Source of the DNA: Paenibacillus woosongensis
GTDB taxonomy: Bacteria > Bacillota > Bacilli > Paenibacillales > Paenibacillaceae
Direction of reading: 5' to 3'
DNA length: 64,000 nucleotides
Assembly (NCBI RefSeq): GCF_009725165.1
Contig: NZ_WNZW01000001.1
Coordinates: 682,001 to 746,000 of the forward strand
Shown here piece after piece: positions 8,508 to 18,058 of the stretch; position 1 is the stretch's first letter, and each line of letters begins with the position of its first letter. Both the position numbers and the translations under genes were made by a program. Under the pieces are notes generated by a model that was given only the letters and a program-made list of their open reading frames with translations, searched no databases and was not told where the DNA came from.

Positions 8508-10897
8508 TGGCTGCTGCTCCCCTTTACAGAGATTTCGGGCAGGTCGAAACTGCTCCAATCCTGCGCCGTGACGATAAGGCGCAGCGTTGTTCCCCCAACC
8601 AGGTATTGCTCGATCGGCTGAGGAAGCTGCGCTGTCCCTTGATTCCATTGGATGGGCTCAACCTCTCCCTTGGACGCGTTCCATACCGCCACGGTCATGT
8701 TGTGCCCCCGGTTGTTCTGGCGCATGGCAAGCTCCGAAAATTTCACATCGCTTGGTAATGTGTATTCGAGCTCCATCTCGCCCCCGGACATATGAATGCT
8801 GCGGCTTGTTTCGTATGCCCAGTCCGATGAAGTCGCCTTGCTGACGGAAGGCGCGATATAACCATAAGGTATGTTCCACTGTCCTTCTCGATGGATTTCC
8901 GGCTCAATGCGCTGAACCCACATATTCAGCGGGTCGGCGGCTACTTTTTTGCCATTTACCTCATAATTCATCAGCTCATCCTGGCTCCAGCCGATAAAGG
9001 CATAGTTATCTGTCATATTGTTTCGGCTAAAATAGGCGTTAACGAGACCGCGTGGCCGTTCCAGCTTCATATCCTCCAGACGATTGCCCTGGGAAGGAAA
9101 TATGAAGTAGCCGTAATCATAGTGGTTAATAGTCAGCGGCAAGGAGGTAATCGCTGCCGTCTGATTTCTGCCGATATCGCCAAGCAGATACATTTTATCG
9201 TTCAAAATGATCGCTGTGTCCGTTAAATCCGCAATAGTCTTGTTGGTCACTGTCCCTTGCGGAATGCCCTGTTCGTTAATAGAGATGTCGAACTCCACCT
9301 GACCAAGCTGCCGGTCCTCCAGCTGCCTCACGGTTAACTTGGCGAGGGAGCGATGCGTCATTCCCTTTAAATCGACAGCCGTACCGCTGTCACCAAATCG
9401 GATCAGCTGCCGCTCCGAGTCAGCCGCCTGTCCGCCCGAAATGAGTCCGTCTTCACGCTGCACTGTGATGTGCGTGCCAGCCGGAAAGCTTAGTTTGTAA
9501 TCGCCGCTTCGCGGGATGAATAATGCCGTGGACGTGCTTCGCTCGGCATCCCCATGGCCATTCAATTCGACGATGCTGAGCGTGTTCGTGCGCAGCGTGT
9601 TTTTCCCCGTGGTGCCAGCCACATAGATTCCACCGCTGGCCAATACGGCAATAGCCGGAATGAGCAGCCAGGCCCACTCGCGTTTATCGAGCTTTTTCAG
9701 TACGAAATAGAGCCCCGGCGCAACGATGACCGCATATCCCAGCAGCATCCAGAGCAGCAGGGAATAAGGAGGCAATGTCAGGCTCGGGAAATAGTCCAGC
9801 AAATAGTTGATTCTTTGCGTCAATTCCCCTTTTCCAGGCATATTTCCTTGCGAAGCCGAAGCCAGAGGGGAATGCTGCTGAAGCACCTTATTCCATATAT
9901 CAGTATGACCGGACCACGATTGCAAGGGCTCCATGGAAACGTCGTAGGCTGCATAAATGACGCTGCCCCTGCTCACGTTCCAGGAGGCGAACAATGGCTG
10001 CTCGCCTTTTACGAGTGTTCGTGCCCCCTCCTTCAGCTTAGCAGCAGAAACTGGGAAGGCTCCATCTAGAGAGATCAGCTTGCCTGTCGCTTTCTCCAGT
10101 TCCTGCAGCGAGGTGACATCAGCAAGACCCGAATAGTCTACGGGCGACAAATCCTCGAGCCCCTGGACTGTTTTTGCATAACCTGCGCCTCCGCCCAGTA
10201 CAAGCGTCCCTCCTGACTTCACCCACGCTTTAATCGCATCCGTTCGCTTATCCCCGAGATTGCCCGCCGGGTAGTTGTTGATGACGAGAATATCCAGCCC
10301 CTCCAGCAGTACGCCGTCCTCGGGCAGCTGCTCCGCTTTGAGCGGAATAACCTTCACGTCCTTCCCCTTGCCGTTCAGCACGTTTAGAAAATTCATGCTG
10401 TCCGGATCCGAAGCGAGTACACCGATCAAGGTGCCATTGTCCCCGCTGGCATTCAAATACGGGGTCGAAGCTTTAAAGGGGATGTATTTCCCCGTTTCTG
10501 CCGAATCTTTATAGAAACGAATTGAGTTGTTATCTTTATGAAAGGATGTTCCTAGGATGCCGAAAGTGACTTCCTTTGGTGTACCCGCCGGCAAATCGAC
10601 TTTTGCCGCGTATGAAGCCCGATTGGAATTGTACGGGTATTCCGTTTGGACGACGACTTCCCCGGAAATATCCGTGTCGCTGGTCAGCGTAATTTTTAGC
10701 GGCGTCCATTCTCCAATTTTGTAATGGCCATCGTAGCCGACTTCCGTCTTCATGCTGATCGACGGCTCCGCCGCATAGACAGCTTGAGGACTTACAGCCC
10801 CCGGCAGCAGCATAATTATGGCGGTTAAGAGCCACAGCATGGCCAGGGTTCCCCTTTTCTTGTCAAATAAGAACAAATGATTCTCTCCTCTCATCAT
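8504..10897 (-). CDS. Secreted/membrane protein with GATase-like fold, operon leader
   Basis: The 797-residue product begins with a signal peptide (KKR followed by a hydrophobic stretch ending AVYA at about 42). Residues 150-330 include a segment of the class I glutamine-amidotransferase-like type (LLEGLDILVINNYPAG, VKSGGTLVLGGGAGYA) often found in exported proteins of MoxR/ABC loci. Two membrane helices at about 380-400 and 410-427 are followed by a large beta-rich C-terminal region. Start is ATG 10897 or the next codon; an ATG at 10840 also has an AAAGGGGA site but would remove the basic signal region. The ABC ATPase begins at its stop codon. Its role is unknown. Confidence 0.75.
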   Translation of the reverse strand: MMRGENHLFLFDKKRGTLAMLWLLTAIIMLLPGAVSPQAVYAAEPSISMKTEVGYDGHYKIGEWTPLKITLTSDTDISGEVVVQTEYPYNSNRASYAAKVDLPAGTPKEVTFGILGTSFHKDNNSIRFYKDSAETGKYIPFKASTPYLNASGDNGTLIGVLASDPDSMNFLNVLNGKGKDVKVIPLKAEQLPEDGVLLEGLDILVINNYPAGNLGDKRTDAIKAWVKSGGTLVLGGGAGYAKTVQGLEDLSPVDYSGLADVTSLQELEKATGKLISLDGAFPVSAAKLKEGARTLVKGEQPLFASWNVSRGSVIYAAYDVSMEPLQSWSGHTDIWNKVLQQHSPLASASQGNMPGKGELTQRINYLLDYFPSLTLPPYSLLLWMLLGYAVIVAPGLYFVLKKLDKREWAWLLIPAIAVLASGGIYVAGTTGKNTLRTNTLSIVELNGHGDAERSTSTALFIPRSGDYKLSFPAGTHITVQREDGLISGGQAADSERQLIRFGDSGTAVDLKGMTHRSLAKLTVRQLEDRQLGQVEFDISINEQGIPQGTVTNKTIADLTDTAIILNDKMYLLGDIGRNQTAAITSLPLTINHYDYGYFIFPSQGNRLEDMKLERPRGLVNAYFSRNNMTDNYAFIGWSQDELMNYEVNGKKVAADPLNMWVQRIEPEIHREGQWNIPYGYIAPSVSKATSSDWAYETSRSIHMSGGEMELEYTLPSDVKFSELAMRQNNRGHNMTVAVWNASKGEVEPIQWNQGTAQLPQPIEQYLVGGTTLRLIVTAQDWSSFDLPEISVKGSSSQ

Positions 10898-11007
10898 GAA
10901 AATGACCCTATATATAAGGACGTATTCAAGCGCAAAATGTTTACAAGCCGGCTTCTATTTTTCTGCATAAAACGGCAACAACTTACAAGTATCCGCGAAA
11001 AACATAC

Positions 11008-11060
11008 AACTAAAGCCGTCCAGTATGACAGGCATGCCAACTGAGACGGCTTTCTAGTTG
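11008..11060 (-). terminator. Hairpin downstream of purU
   Basis: Inverted arms AAAGCCGTC and GACGGCTTT, extended by CAACT/AGTTG, enclose a 24-base loop just past the purU stop. The following T-run is short, so termination is likely but not certain. Confidence 0.5.
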
Positions 11061-11089
11061 TTAAGGTAAATTAATATCCTTGTTTGCTA

Positions 11090-11989
11090 TTAGCTGAATA
11101 CGACAGTTTTATTCTGATGCACAAGAATGCGGTCCTCGATATGCCATTTGACGGCCCGGGCCAGAACAACTCTTTCAATCGTGCGGCCGATCCGCTTGAG
11201 CTCGCCAACGTCATCACGGTGGCTAACGCGCTGAACGTCCTGCTCGATGATCGGCCCGCCATCCAGTTCCTCGGTGACGTAATGAGCGGTTGCGCCGATG
11301 ATTTTCACGCCGCGGTCATAGGCTTGGGCATACGGTTTGCCGCCTACGAAGGCCGGCAGGAACGAGTGGTGAATATTAATGATCCGGTTCCGGTAAGGCT
11401 CGATCAGAGCAGGGGACAAAATTTGCATGTATCTGGCCAGCACGATTAAATCGACCTTCCCATTAACCAGTTCCAGCTGCTTCTGCTCGGCTTCCCTCTT
11501 CGTATCCGGCGTAACCGGAATGTGATAGAAAGGAATGCCAAACGATTCGACGTATTCTTTATTATCGGGATGATTGCTGATGACCATGGAAATTTCCGCA
11601 TCCAAGTCCCCAGCCTGCCATTGCCACAGCAATTCTACGAGGCAGTGATCCTCTTTGGAGACGAAAATAGCCAGCTTCTTCTTCTCATTCAGCGGATAGA
11701 TTTCCCATTTCATCTCGAATTTGGCGGCAATTACCGCAAAATCCTGCTTTAGTTGTGCCAGATTGTCATGCAGCCGCTCGAGATCGAATTCGATCCGCAT
11801 GAAGAACATGCCGCCTTCGGGATCCATCGTATACTGGTCCGACTGCACGATGTTTGCGCCATGCTGATGCAGGAAATCCGACACCGCGGCTACGATGCCA
11901 GGCCCGTCCGGACATGAAATCAACATCCGCGCCCGATGATTTTCATAAGGTTTGACAGGCCTTGCGCCTGATTTTACATGTACATCCAT
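11090..11989 (-). CDS. purU: Formyltetrahydrofolate deformylase
   Basis: PurU hydrolyses 10-formyltetrahydrofolate to formate and tetrahydrofolate, balancing one-carbon units and feeding formate to PurT. The 299-residue protein has an N-terminal ACT domain (about 20-100, RMLISCPDGPGIVAAVSDFL) and a formyltransferase fold carrying the NIHHSFLPAF catalytic segment near 215 and the GATAHYVTEELDGGPI segment near 245, which holds the catalytic aspartate. The first 20 residues are longer than in many homologues. It appears to be a single gene with its own terminator. Confidence 0.95.
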   Translation of the reverse strand: MDVHVKSGARPVKPYENHRARMLISCPDGPGIVAAVSDFLHQHGANIVQSDQYTMDPEGGMFFMRIEFDLERLHDNLAQLKQDFAVIAAKFEMKWEIYPLNEKKKLAIFVSKEDHCLVELLWQWQAGDLDAEISMVISNHPDNKEYVESFGIPFYHIPVTPDTKREAEQKQLELVNGKVDLIVLARYMQILSPALIEPYRNRIINIHHSFLPAFVGGKPYAQAYDRGVKIIGATAHYVTEELDGGPIIEQDVQRVSHRDDVGELKRIGRTIERVVLARAVKWHIEDRILVHQNKTVVFS

Positions 11990-12061
11990 CTTTCTCTCAA
12001 ATCCTCCCGCTAACTATTGTAAACAACTGATTTTGGTCTTGATTCTATTTCATGATGTGAT

Positions 12062-13177
12062 TTACAGGCCTTTGGCTGCAAGCCAGCCGATTAGCCGGAA
12101 ATTGATTTGTTCCTCGCTGTAATCCGGGAACAAATTGGCTTCCAATACGAGATCATAGAGGCGCTCCAGCGGTTCGCGCGGATCCGCCTTTCTTGCTTTG
12201 GCGTCGTCCTTGAGCAATTTCCAGGTATCCAGCACGAACGCGCGCTGTTCAATATCGCGTTTCGCAAAGAAGCTGCTCAGCATCTCTATTTCCGACAGGA
12301 AGGACTCGCCGAATCTCTCAGGAACGCTCCCCCGAAGCAGGGCGATTTCGACTTCATACATCGGCCGCTGGGTTTTGGCTTCCTTGCCGATCCAAGGCGT
12401 CTCCAGGATAAACGGACGCCCCTGCAGCAATTCGTGATGCACCACACGGTTAAGCGCCTCGAATCCGATCCATCCGGTTCCGACAGGCGTATGGCGGTCT
12501 TTCCGCGCCCCCATCGGGTTTTTACTGTCATTGACGTGCACGACGGCGATCCGGTTCAAGCCGACCAGCTGATCGAACTGGTGCAGCACGCCGTCGAGAT
12601 CGTTGACGATATCGTAGCCGGCATCATGGATGTGGCAGGTGTCCAAGCATATCGTCAGACGCTCATTATGCTGGACTTTATCGATGATCGCGGCGATTTC
12701 CTCGAAGCTGCGTCCCATTTCCGTCCCTTTGCCAGCCATCGTTTCCAACGCGATGTTAACTTCCGTTTCATCTGTTCCGTTCAACACCTCATTCAAGCCT
12801 TCGGCGATCCGGTTAATGCCGTATTCGGCATCTTTATCCGTGAATGCGCCCGGGTGAAGCACGATATTTCGCACGCCCAGCGCATGGGTGCGGCGGATTT
12901 CCTCTTGCAGGAAGTCTACTGCCAGCTGGTACGTGTTAGACTTATAAGAGCCCAGATTGATGATATAAGGCGCGTGAACGACAATTTCGTCAATGCCGGC
13001 AATGGCCATCGCGGCCTTGCCGTCCTCGATATTCATCGATTCGATCGGTTTGCGGCGCGTATTCTGCGGTGCGCCGGTATATATCATGAACGAGCTGGAG
13101 CCGTAAGATGCGGCCTCCTCCGTTGCGGTTAATAGCCCCTTGTCCGAGAACGAGACATGCGAACCTATTTTTAACAT
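12062..13177 (-). CDS. nfo: Endonuclease IV family AP endonuclease with C-terminal extension
   Basis: The TIM-barrel AP endonuclease family is clear: IGSHVSF start, [57 protein letters not shown] and LETPW carry the His, Glu and Asp ligands of the three-zinc site in normal order. These enzymes nick DNA at abasic sites in base-excision repair. At 371 residues it is about 75 longer than the usual 280-300; the extra part follows the barrel (after residue 290) and is helical and charged. No frameshift is seen, so the extension is intact. Confidence 0.9.
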   Translation of the reverse strand: MLKIGSHVSFSDKGLLTATEEAASYGSSSFMIYTGAPQNTRRKPIESMNIEDGKAAMAIAGIDEIVVHAPYIINLGSYKSNTYQLAVDFLQEEIRRTHALGVRNIVLHPGAFTDKDAEYGINRIAEGLNEVLNGTDETEVNIALETMAGKGTEMGRSFEEIAAIIDKVQHNERLTICLDTCHIHDAGYDIVNDLDGVLHQFDQLVGLNRIAVVHVNDSKNPMGARKDRHTPVGTGWIGFEALNRVVHHELLQGRPFILETPWIGKEAKTQRPMYEVEIALLRGSVPERFGESFLSEIEMLSSFFAKRDIEQRAFVLDTWKLLKDDAKARKADPREPLERLYDLVLEANLFPDYSEEQINFRLIGWLAAKGL

Positions 13178-13313
13178 TTCTTTATCCCCCTTATGGACAA
13201 CGTTCTTTAAACAAACCTATTTTATCTTGAATATCGATATAAATCCACAAATAAGGTATAATTCTTAAAGATTGAAGGGTTTTAAGGACTAATTATTCGA
13301 GGTGAATGAATCG

Positions 13314-13787
13314 ATGCCGCACTTGAACATCACTTGGCTTGCACTGGCTTCGGCAGGGCCGAATCGCTGGTTTATGAACTCGATCGCATTCTGGGGATTC
13401 GTCATGCTCGGCGTCATGTGCATCGGCGGTTTTTTCATGTTCCGCAAATTTCTGAAGGTGCTCCCCAAGGCGGACGGCATGTCCAAGCTTGATTGGCAGA
13501 ATCATTGGGTCGAGAAAAGCCGGCATTTGTGGACGGATGAAGCGAAGGCGTTCCTTGATCTGCTGGTACAGCCCGTACCTACCCCGTTCCGGGATATCGC
13601 CAAGCATTCGATTGCCGCGGAAATCGGCAAAATTGCCCTGCAGGAGGAAGCTTCCGAGGTTACGCAGGATCACTGTATCAAAGGCTATATCGTAGCGACG
13701 CCAAAGCGGGATTACAAATTTCTGATGAACTTTTTGGAAAAGAGCAATATCGACTACCGCCCCTATCAGCATTTGATCAACAAATAG
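13314..13787 (+). CDS. DUF2621-type membrane protein
   Basis: ATG at 13314 is chosen because GAGGTG lies nine bases before it; an in-frame GTG at 13302 is part of that site. The 157-residue product has one membrane helix at about 22-48 and a soluble cytoplasmic domain after it. I recognise it as resembling the DUF2621 family found in spore-forming Bacilli; function is unknown. It is divergent from the endonuclease IV gene, with about 135 bases between them. Confidence 0.75.
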   Translation: MPHLNITWLALASAGPNRWFMNSIAFWGFVMLGVMCIGGFFMFRKFLKVLPKADGMSKLDWQNHWVEKSRHLWTDEAKAFLDLLVQPVPTPFRDIAKHSIAAEIGKIALQEEASEVTQDHCIKGYIVATPKRDYKFLMNFLEKSNIDYRPYQHLINK

Positions 13788-13883
13788 AACAAATGATACA
13801 TCCGGTCGCGACGTCTGAAGAACGCCTGCTAGCCGGGTGTTTTTCTTATAGCTATCACGATTATATTATCTGGGAGGATCGCG

Positions 13884-14819
13884 ATGAAAATCTGTATTAC
13901 CGGAGGAACAGGTTTTATCGGGAGCGCTTTGGCCTCCTACTGGCAGCGGCAGGGACATGATGTTACGGTCATCACGCGCCGCAAGCCCCAGCAGCATAGT
14001 CAAGGTGATCCCAAGTCTCAAGCAAGAGAGGGAGCCGCTCCTCTTGCCTACCTGACCTGGGAGCAGCTTGCACAGCCTTCTTCGCGCGGGATCGAGGCGG
14101 ATGCAGTCGTCAACCTCGCCGGCACTTCCCTGAATCAGCGCTGGACTAGTAAAGCCAAGGACAGCATTTTGCAATCTAGGCTGCAAGCGACCAATTTAAC
14201 GGCCAAATGGGTACAGTCTTTGAACAGCAAACCTGAAGTAGTCATTCAAGGCTCAGCCGTTGGAATATACGGAACATCTCTAACGGATACATTTGATGAG
14301 AACTCCCAGTCTGAAGCAGATGACTTTCTCGCAAATGTGACCCGCCAATGGGAAACCGCAGCGGAGAATGGCTTTCGGGGTATTCGGCTTGTAAAGCTGC
14401 GTACGGGCGTAGTGCTCGGTAATAAGGGCGGGGCCTATCCACTCATGCGCCTTCCTATTCTGCTTGGGGCGGGCGGTAAAATCGGGTCTGGCAGACAGTG
14501 GGTCCCCTGGATTCATATCCACGACATCGTAGCCTTAATCGATTTCTGTGTGAAGCATTCGGAAGTTGAAGGCGCTGTCAACGCAGTAAGCCCAACCCCC
14601 GTGACCAACGACGAATTCGGCAGGATTGTCAGCCGGGTTCACCGCAGGCCATACTGGCTTCCACTGCCAGCCTTCGCATTAAAGACGATGCTTGGCGAAA
14701 TGTCCGCACTGCTGCTGGAAGGACAAAGGGTCCTGCCCCAAGCAGCGTTGCAGCACGGTTTCCATTTTCAGTATCCAGAGCTGGAATCCGCCGCAGCGGA
14801 TTTAAAGACACGCCAATAA
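13884..14819 (+). CDS. TIGR01777 family epimerase-like SDR protein
   Basis: The N-terminal nucleotide-binding motif GGTGFIGS (residues 7-14) and VVNLAGTSLNQRW near 75 place this 311-residue protein in the extended short-chain dehydrogenase family TIGR01777 (Bacillus YfhF, E. coli YfcH). The C-terminal DUF1731 segment (LGEMSALLLEGQRVLPQAAL, near 270) is present. Substrate unknown. The start has GGGAGG upstream. It stands alone, converging with the FHA gene. Confidence 0.9.
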   Translation: MKICITGGTGFIGSALASYWQRQGHDVTVITRRKPQQHSQGDPKSQAREGAAPLAYLTWEQLAQPSSRGIEADAVVNLAGTSLNQRWTSKAKDSILQSRLQATNLTAKWVQSLNSKPEVVIQGSAVGIYGTSLTDTFDENSQSEADDFLANVTRQWETAAENGFRGIRLVKLRTGVVLGNKGGAYPLMRLPILLGAGGKIGSGRQWVPWIHIHDIVALIDFCVKHSEVEGAVNAVSPTPVTNDEFGRIVSRVHRRPYWLPLPAFALKTMLGEMSALLLEGQRVLPQAALQHGFHFQYPELESAAADLKTRQ

Positions 14820-14852
14820 GCCCGTCATCCGTACAGGGACAGCGGGCTGTAC
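14818..14852 (+). terminator. Weak hairpin after the SDR gene
   Basis: AGCCCG and CGGGCT arms enclose about 20 bases directly at the stop codon. No T-run follows, so this is only a possible terminator. Confidence 0.3.
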
Positions 14853-14885
14853 ATATATATTTCTTACAAGTTACTTATCCCTTCG

Positions 14886-16517
14886 TCATGCCGAATTTCG
14901 AATCTCTCTACCGTAACGAAACGTAACCTCGGCCATGGTAAACGAATCTCCCGGTTCGAGCGGATAGTCTTTGTAAGGCGCAATCAGTTCTCCGTTTAAC
15001 TTGGTTCCGTTTCTGGAGCCTAAATCCTTGATGCGGCAATCACCTTCCAGGATCATAAGCTCGACATGAGCCCGGGATACCCCGGCCTGCTTTTCCACAT
15101 ATTGGGCTAATTCCTCGGAACGGCCGATAATAAAGCTGCCTTTGGATAAAGGGATTCGTTCAAATCCAGCACCTGAAGAGGTTATTTTATCCAAATAATT
15201 TATGTTGTCAGCCTGTCCTCGCTCTGACTTTGCTAAATCCTTCAACAATACGGTTGCCGGGGAAGCCGCGGCGGGCGGCTGCGCTTCAACATGCTCACGA
15301 TACGGCTTGGATACCGGAGTCTGAATTGATTCATAGAATTCGGATGAACTAATTGGAAAAGGCTCAATAGAGGGGGACGGGGCGTTCCATCTCCATTTCT
15401 CCTCATAGCGCTCCAGCTTGCGGTGTTTGGTGAACCTAGACCTTTCATGTTCCTCCTCCCCGGCTAAACGAACATTATCGTCAATTTGAAAATCCCCTTC
15501 CTCATTGCCCTTGCCCCTAAAAAAACGAACCAAGTCAAATTTTCCGCTCTGGATTAGCAGCGCAATGAATATTACAGCCAGCGATGACCCCGCACTAATG
15601 TAAAGTCCATTGCGAGCAGGCCCATCCAAATACGCAAGCTTCCAGATGAGCGCAACCAGTAACGCAGCGCCTAGCCATATATATGCTGGTTTAATTACTG
15701 TCCGGCCCTCCGCCTCCTCCTCATATACTCCTCCCTCTTTCTTCATCAAAGCTCCTTCGTGAATGCTGGCACTAGGAACTGAGCTTAAGCTTGGTTCAGG
15801 GTCGGCAAACGGTACTTGAGATATATTTTTGGAATTCGGCGAAATCGGCACTTCAGGAGCATCTAACTCACGTGGTCTTCTCCCGGTATCACGGATATGT
15901 ACGTTTGATCCCTGCCCTTCACTAGAATCTTCCTCGAGCAGCAGTGATATCAGCAAATCCTTTAACCCGGTTACCGAGAACAGCTCTCCCCCACATAAAC
16001 CGATAATTTTCTGAATGCCGCTTCCCTCTATATTCTTAACCCTTGTCATCATACGGTTGACGAGATGCAGCATAGATTGGGCAATGGATTGATCTGGAGG
16101 TGTATGGAGCATGGGCAGATAGGCCAGATAGATAGTACCGCTCGGCAATGAATCTTCCACAAATATATGATCTTCATCCAGGAGATAATTTCCGGAAGAG
16201 AGCATATATTCCTTGCTGCTATTGAGAACTTTAACGATTTGCAGTAAAATGCTGTAGAATTCCGTCATCGTCATCCATTCGCTTTTCAGGCACTGCGACA
16301 GCATTCTTTTTCCGGTAATCTCATAATGCAGCGTAACTTTAAAATCAATCTCCCTCACTTCCAGCCGCAGCAGATGGGGGATCGCTACCGAATTCACCAT
16401 ATTTCTCTGTACTAAATTCAACTGCTCAGCATGCAGCCCATCTTCCGTATTAACCACCATATATGTCCCATCATTCCTGACAAAATCAGTTACTATCCCT
16501 TTCAAACGAAAGCTCAC
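14886..16517 (-). CDS. FHA-domain protein with DUF6382-like N-terminus, Tad operon
   Basis: Residues 1-200 match the N-terminal domain seen in Firmicute FHA proteins of Tad loci (DUF6382-like). Two membrane helices follow at about 277-295 and 300-317. A C-terminal forkhead-associated domain (about 455-535) has the phosphothreonine-binding GRS, SRAHVEL and DLGSRNGT segments. FHA domains read threonine phosphorylation, so this could link pilus assembly to a Ser/Thr kinase; no kinase gene is in the window. It is the last gene of the Tad operon, nine bases after the peptidase stop. Confidence 0.85.
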   Translation of the reverse strand: MSFRLKGIVTDFVRNDGTYMVVNTEDGLHAEQLNLVQRNMVNSVAIPHLLRLEVREIDFKVTLHYEITGKRMLSQCLKSEWMTMTEFYSILLQIVKVLNSSKEYMLSSGNYLLDEDHIFVEDSLPSGTIYLAYLPMLHTPPDQSIAQSMLHLVNRMMTRVKNIEGSGIQKIIGLCGGELFSVTGLKDLLISLLLEEDSSEGQGSNVHIRDTGRRPRELDAPEVPISPNSKNISQVPFADPEPSLSSVPSASIHEGALMKKEGGVYEEEAEGRTVIKPAYIWLGAALLVALIWKLAYLDGPARNGLYISAGSSLAVIFIALLIQSGKFDLVRFFRGKGNEEGDFQIDDNVRLAGEEEHERSRFTKHRKLERYEEKWRWNAPSPSIEPFPISSSEFYESIQTPVSKPYREHVEAQPPAAASPATVLLKDLAKSERGQADNINYLDKITSSGAGFERIPLSKGSFIIGRSEELAQYVEKQAGVSRAHVELMILEGDCRIKDLGSRNGTKLNGELIAPYKDYPLEPGDSFTMAEVTFRYGREIRNSA

Positions 16518-16526
16518 TCCCTGCCC

Positions 16527-17042
16527 CTAAAAATAATAGACTGCCATGATGGCACCGGGCAACACAGCCAGCATAAACGGAAAAGTTAGTGGCTTGTTCT
16601 GCACTGTAAAGGACCGAATTGGACTTATACTGCGCAGCATGATAACACCCAAGATACTGCGCAGTATGCCTCCAAGCCGCCTCACCGCTTCTCTTCGGCA
16701 AATTAGAATCAAAATGCCGATGCAGCCGGCAGCCAGAATCGAGTACATCAGCACGGATAATGTCAGCGGTACGCCAACCCAAGCTCCGATTCCGGCAAAC
16801 AGCTTCACGTCACCTCCGCCTACGGCCCGCACCGCATACAATATTGCCACTACGCCAAAGCCGACAGCAGCACCCTTTATAGCAAATATAAAACCTGCTG
16901 ACCCGCCGGAAATTCCATGATATGCAATACCAAGCACCGTACCGGTTATTGTAATCACATTGGGGATTTTCATCGTGCGAATATCGGTAATGAACGCAGC
17001 AGCAAGCAATAAAAAGCAGCCCCAAATTTCAATAACATGCAT
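16527..17042 (-). CDS. tadV: A24 prepilin peptidase (TadV/CpaA)
   Basis: Multi-pass aspartyl protease that cleaves Flp and TadE-like prepilins. The two catalytic aspartates are visible in FITDIRTMKIPN near residue 18 and in the GGGDVKLF motif near 75. It has six hydrophobic segments and lacks the N-methylation domain, as expected for the short TadV type. ATG 17042 is preferred: AGGAG lies seven bases upstream, whereas the in-frame ATG at 17060 sits inside that site. Confidence 0.9.
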   Translation of the reverse strand: MHVIEIWGCFLLLAAAFITDIRTMKIPNVITITGTVLGIAYHGISGGSAGFIFAIKGAAVGFGVVAILYAVRAVGGGDVKLFAGIGAWVGVPLTLSVLMYSILAAGCIGILILICRREAVRRLGGILRSILGVIMLRSISPIRSFTVQNKPLTFPFMLAVLPGAIMAVYYF

Positions 17043-17056
17043 AGCAGCACTCCTCG

Positions 17057-18058
17057 TCATTTTTTGTTCGGGCTTTCAACAACAAACTCAGCTGTCGTAC
17101 GCAGCCCGTCCTCCGTCTCGACCACGAATATCCAAGTGCCGGGCGTCGTATTGCCGCCGACAAGCCATTGCCACTCCGCAATGCCGTTTTCATCCGCGGA
17201 AGCTTCCCCCAGAAATTTGGCCTGGCTTACCCCGCTCTTGTAATACACCGTCAGCTTGGCGATCACCCCCGGCTCAACCTGGGCGCTGACCCGCGCTTTA
17301 CGGCCGGCATATGCCGGATCCGGCTTGGTCAAGATCACCGGAGCCCGTCCCTCGGCCTGTTCCCCGCTTGCATCCGTCTCTAGCTCCCCGGTATCCCCGA
17401 TCCAGAGCCGTTCCTGCGCCCTCGCCTGAAGCACGATTTTCCGATTGCTGAGGGGCACTTTAATCGGCAGTTCATAGCTTAACTCGATTCCAAAGTAAGG
17501 GTTCTTTCCCGTCTTCAGATCAGGCACGATAATCCGGCTCACATGCAGCCGCCGCTCGCTAAGCTGCGTATTCTGTACGAAAGGTTGCAACAGCGGTTTC
17601 ACTGCAGGATCAAGAACCGCTTCCAGCACGCTGTTCTTCAAGTCGCCCAGCGGTTCATCCCCCTTGGCTGCCGCATCCATAATCCACTGGGATAAAGGTT
17701 CGGGAAGCTTATCGGCATATTGCCCGGCCCATTCCGACAGCGACAATTTGGGCATATTCCAATCGAACACGCTCCCTTGCCCTACAGCGCCGCCATCGTT
17801 CTTCCCCTCTCTTTTTTTTTGCTCCGAATACTGGTCTACGGCCAAGGCAACGGGATATATATGCGCGGATACCTGCCTTACCGCATTGGAAGCAACGCTG
17901 TTCAATTGTACGGAATAGACGGTCATTTGAACCATGTAAATAAAGAAGAACATGACCATGATGAAAATAGGCAGCACAAGCGAAGCTTCCAGCACGATGC
18001 TCCCGCTAGAGGTTTTGTCAGCAGACTCAATATGAATAATGCGCTTGCTTGACGGCAT
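17057..18058 (-). CDS. TadE-like pseudopilin with C-terminal extracellular domain
   Basis: ATG 18058 (MPSSKRIIHI) has GAAGGAAG upstream and overlaps the preceding gene by 32 bases. The N-terminal region GSIVLEASLVLPIFIMVM has the processing-site glycine, the pilin glutamate and a hydrophobic helix, the TadE pattern. The rest (about 60-333) is predicted extracellular. The last 90 residues look like an immunoglobulin-like beta domain, which would be displayed on the cell surface or pilus tip. It is the second TadE-like protein of the operon. Confidence 0.75.
   Translation of the reverse strand: MPSSKRIIHIESADKTSSGSIVLEASLVLPIFIMVMFFFIYMVQMTVYSVQLNSVASNAVRQVSAHIYPVALAVDQYSEQKKREGKNDGGAVGQGSVFDWNMPKLSLSEWAGQYADKLPEPLSQWIMDAAAKGDEPLGDLKNSVLEAVLDPAVKPLLQPFVQNTQLSERRLHVSRIIVPDLKTGKNPYFGIELSYELPIKVPLSNRKIVLQARAQERLWIGDTGELETDASGEQAEGRAPVILTKPDPAYAGRKARVSAQVEPGVIAKLTVYYKSGVSQAKFLGEASADENGIAEWQWLVGGNTTPGTWIFVVETEDGLRTTAEFVVESPNKK

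Noticed and set aside
12107..13132. 341-codon plus-strand frame opposite endonuclease IV
   Set aside because: Shadow of the well-supported nfo gene; composition not protein-like.
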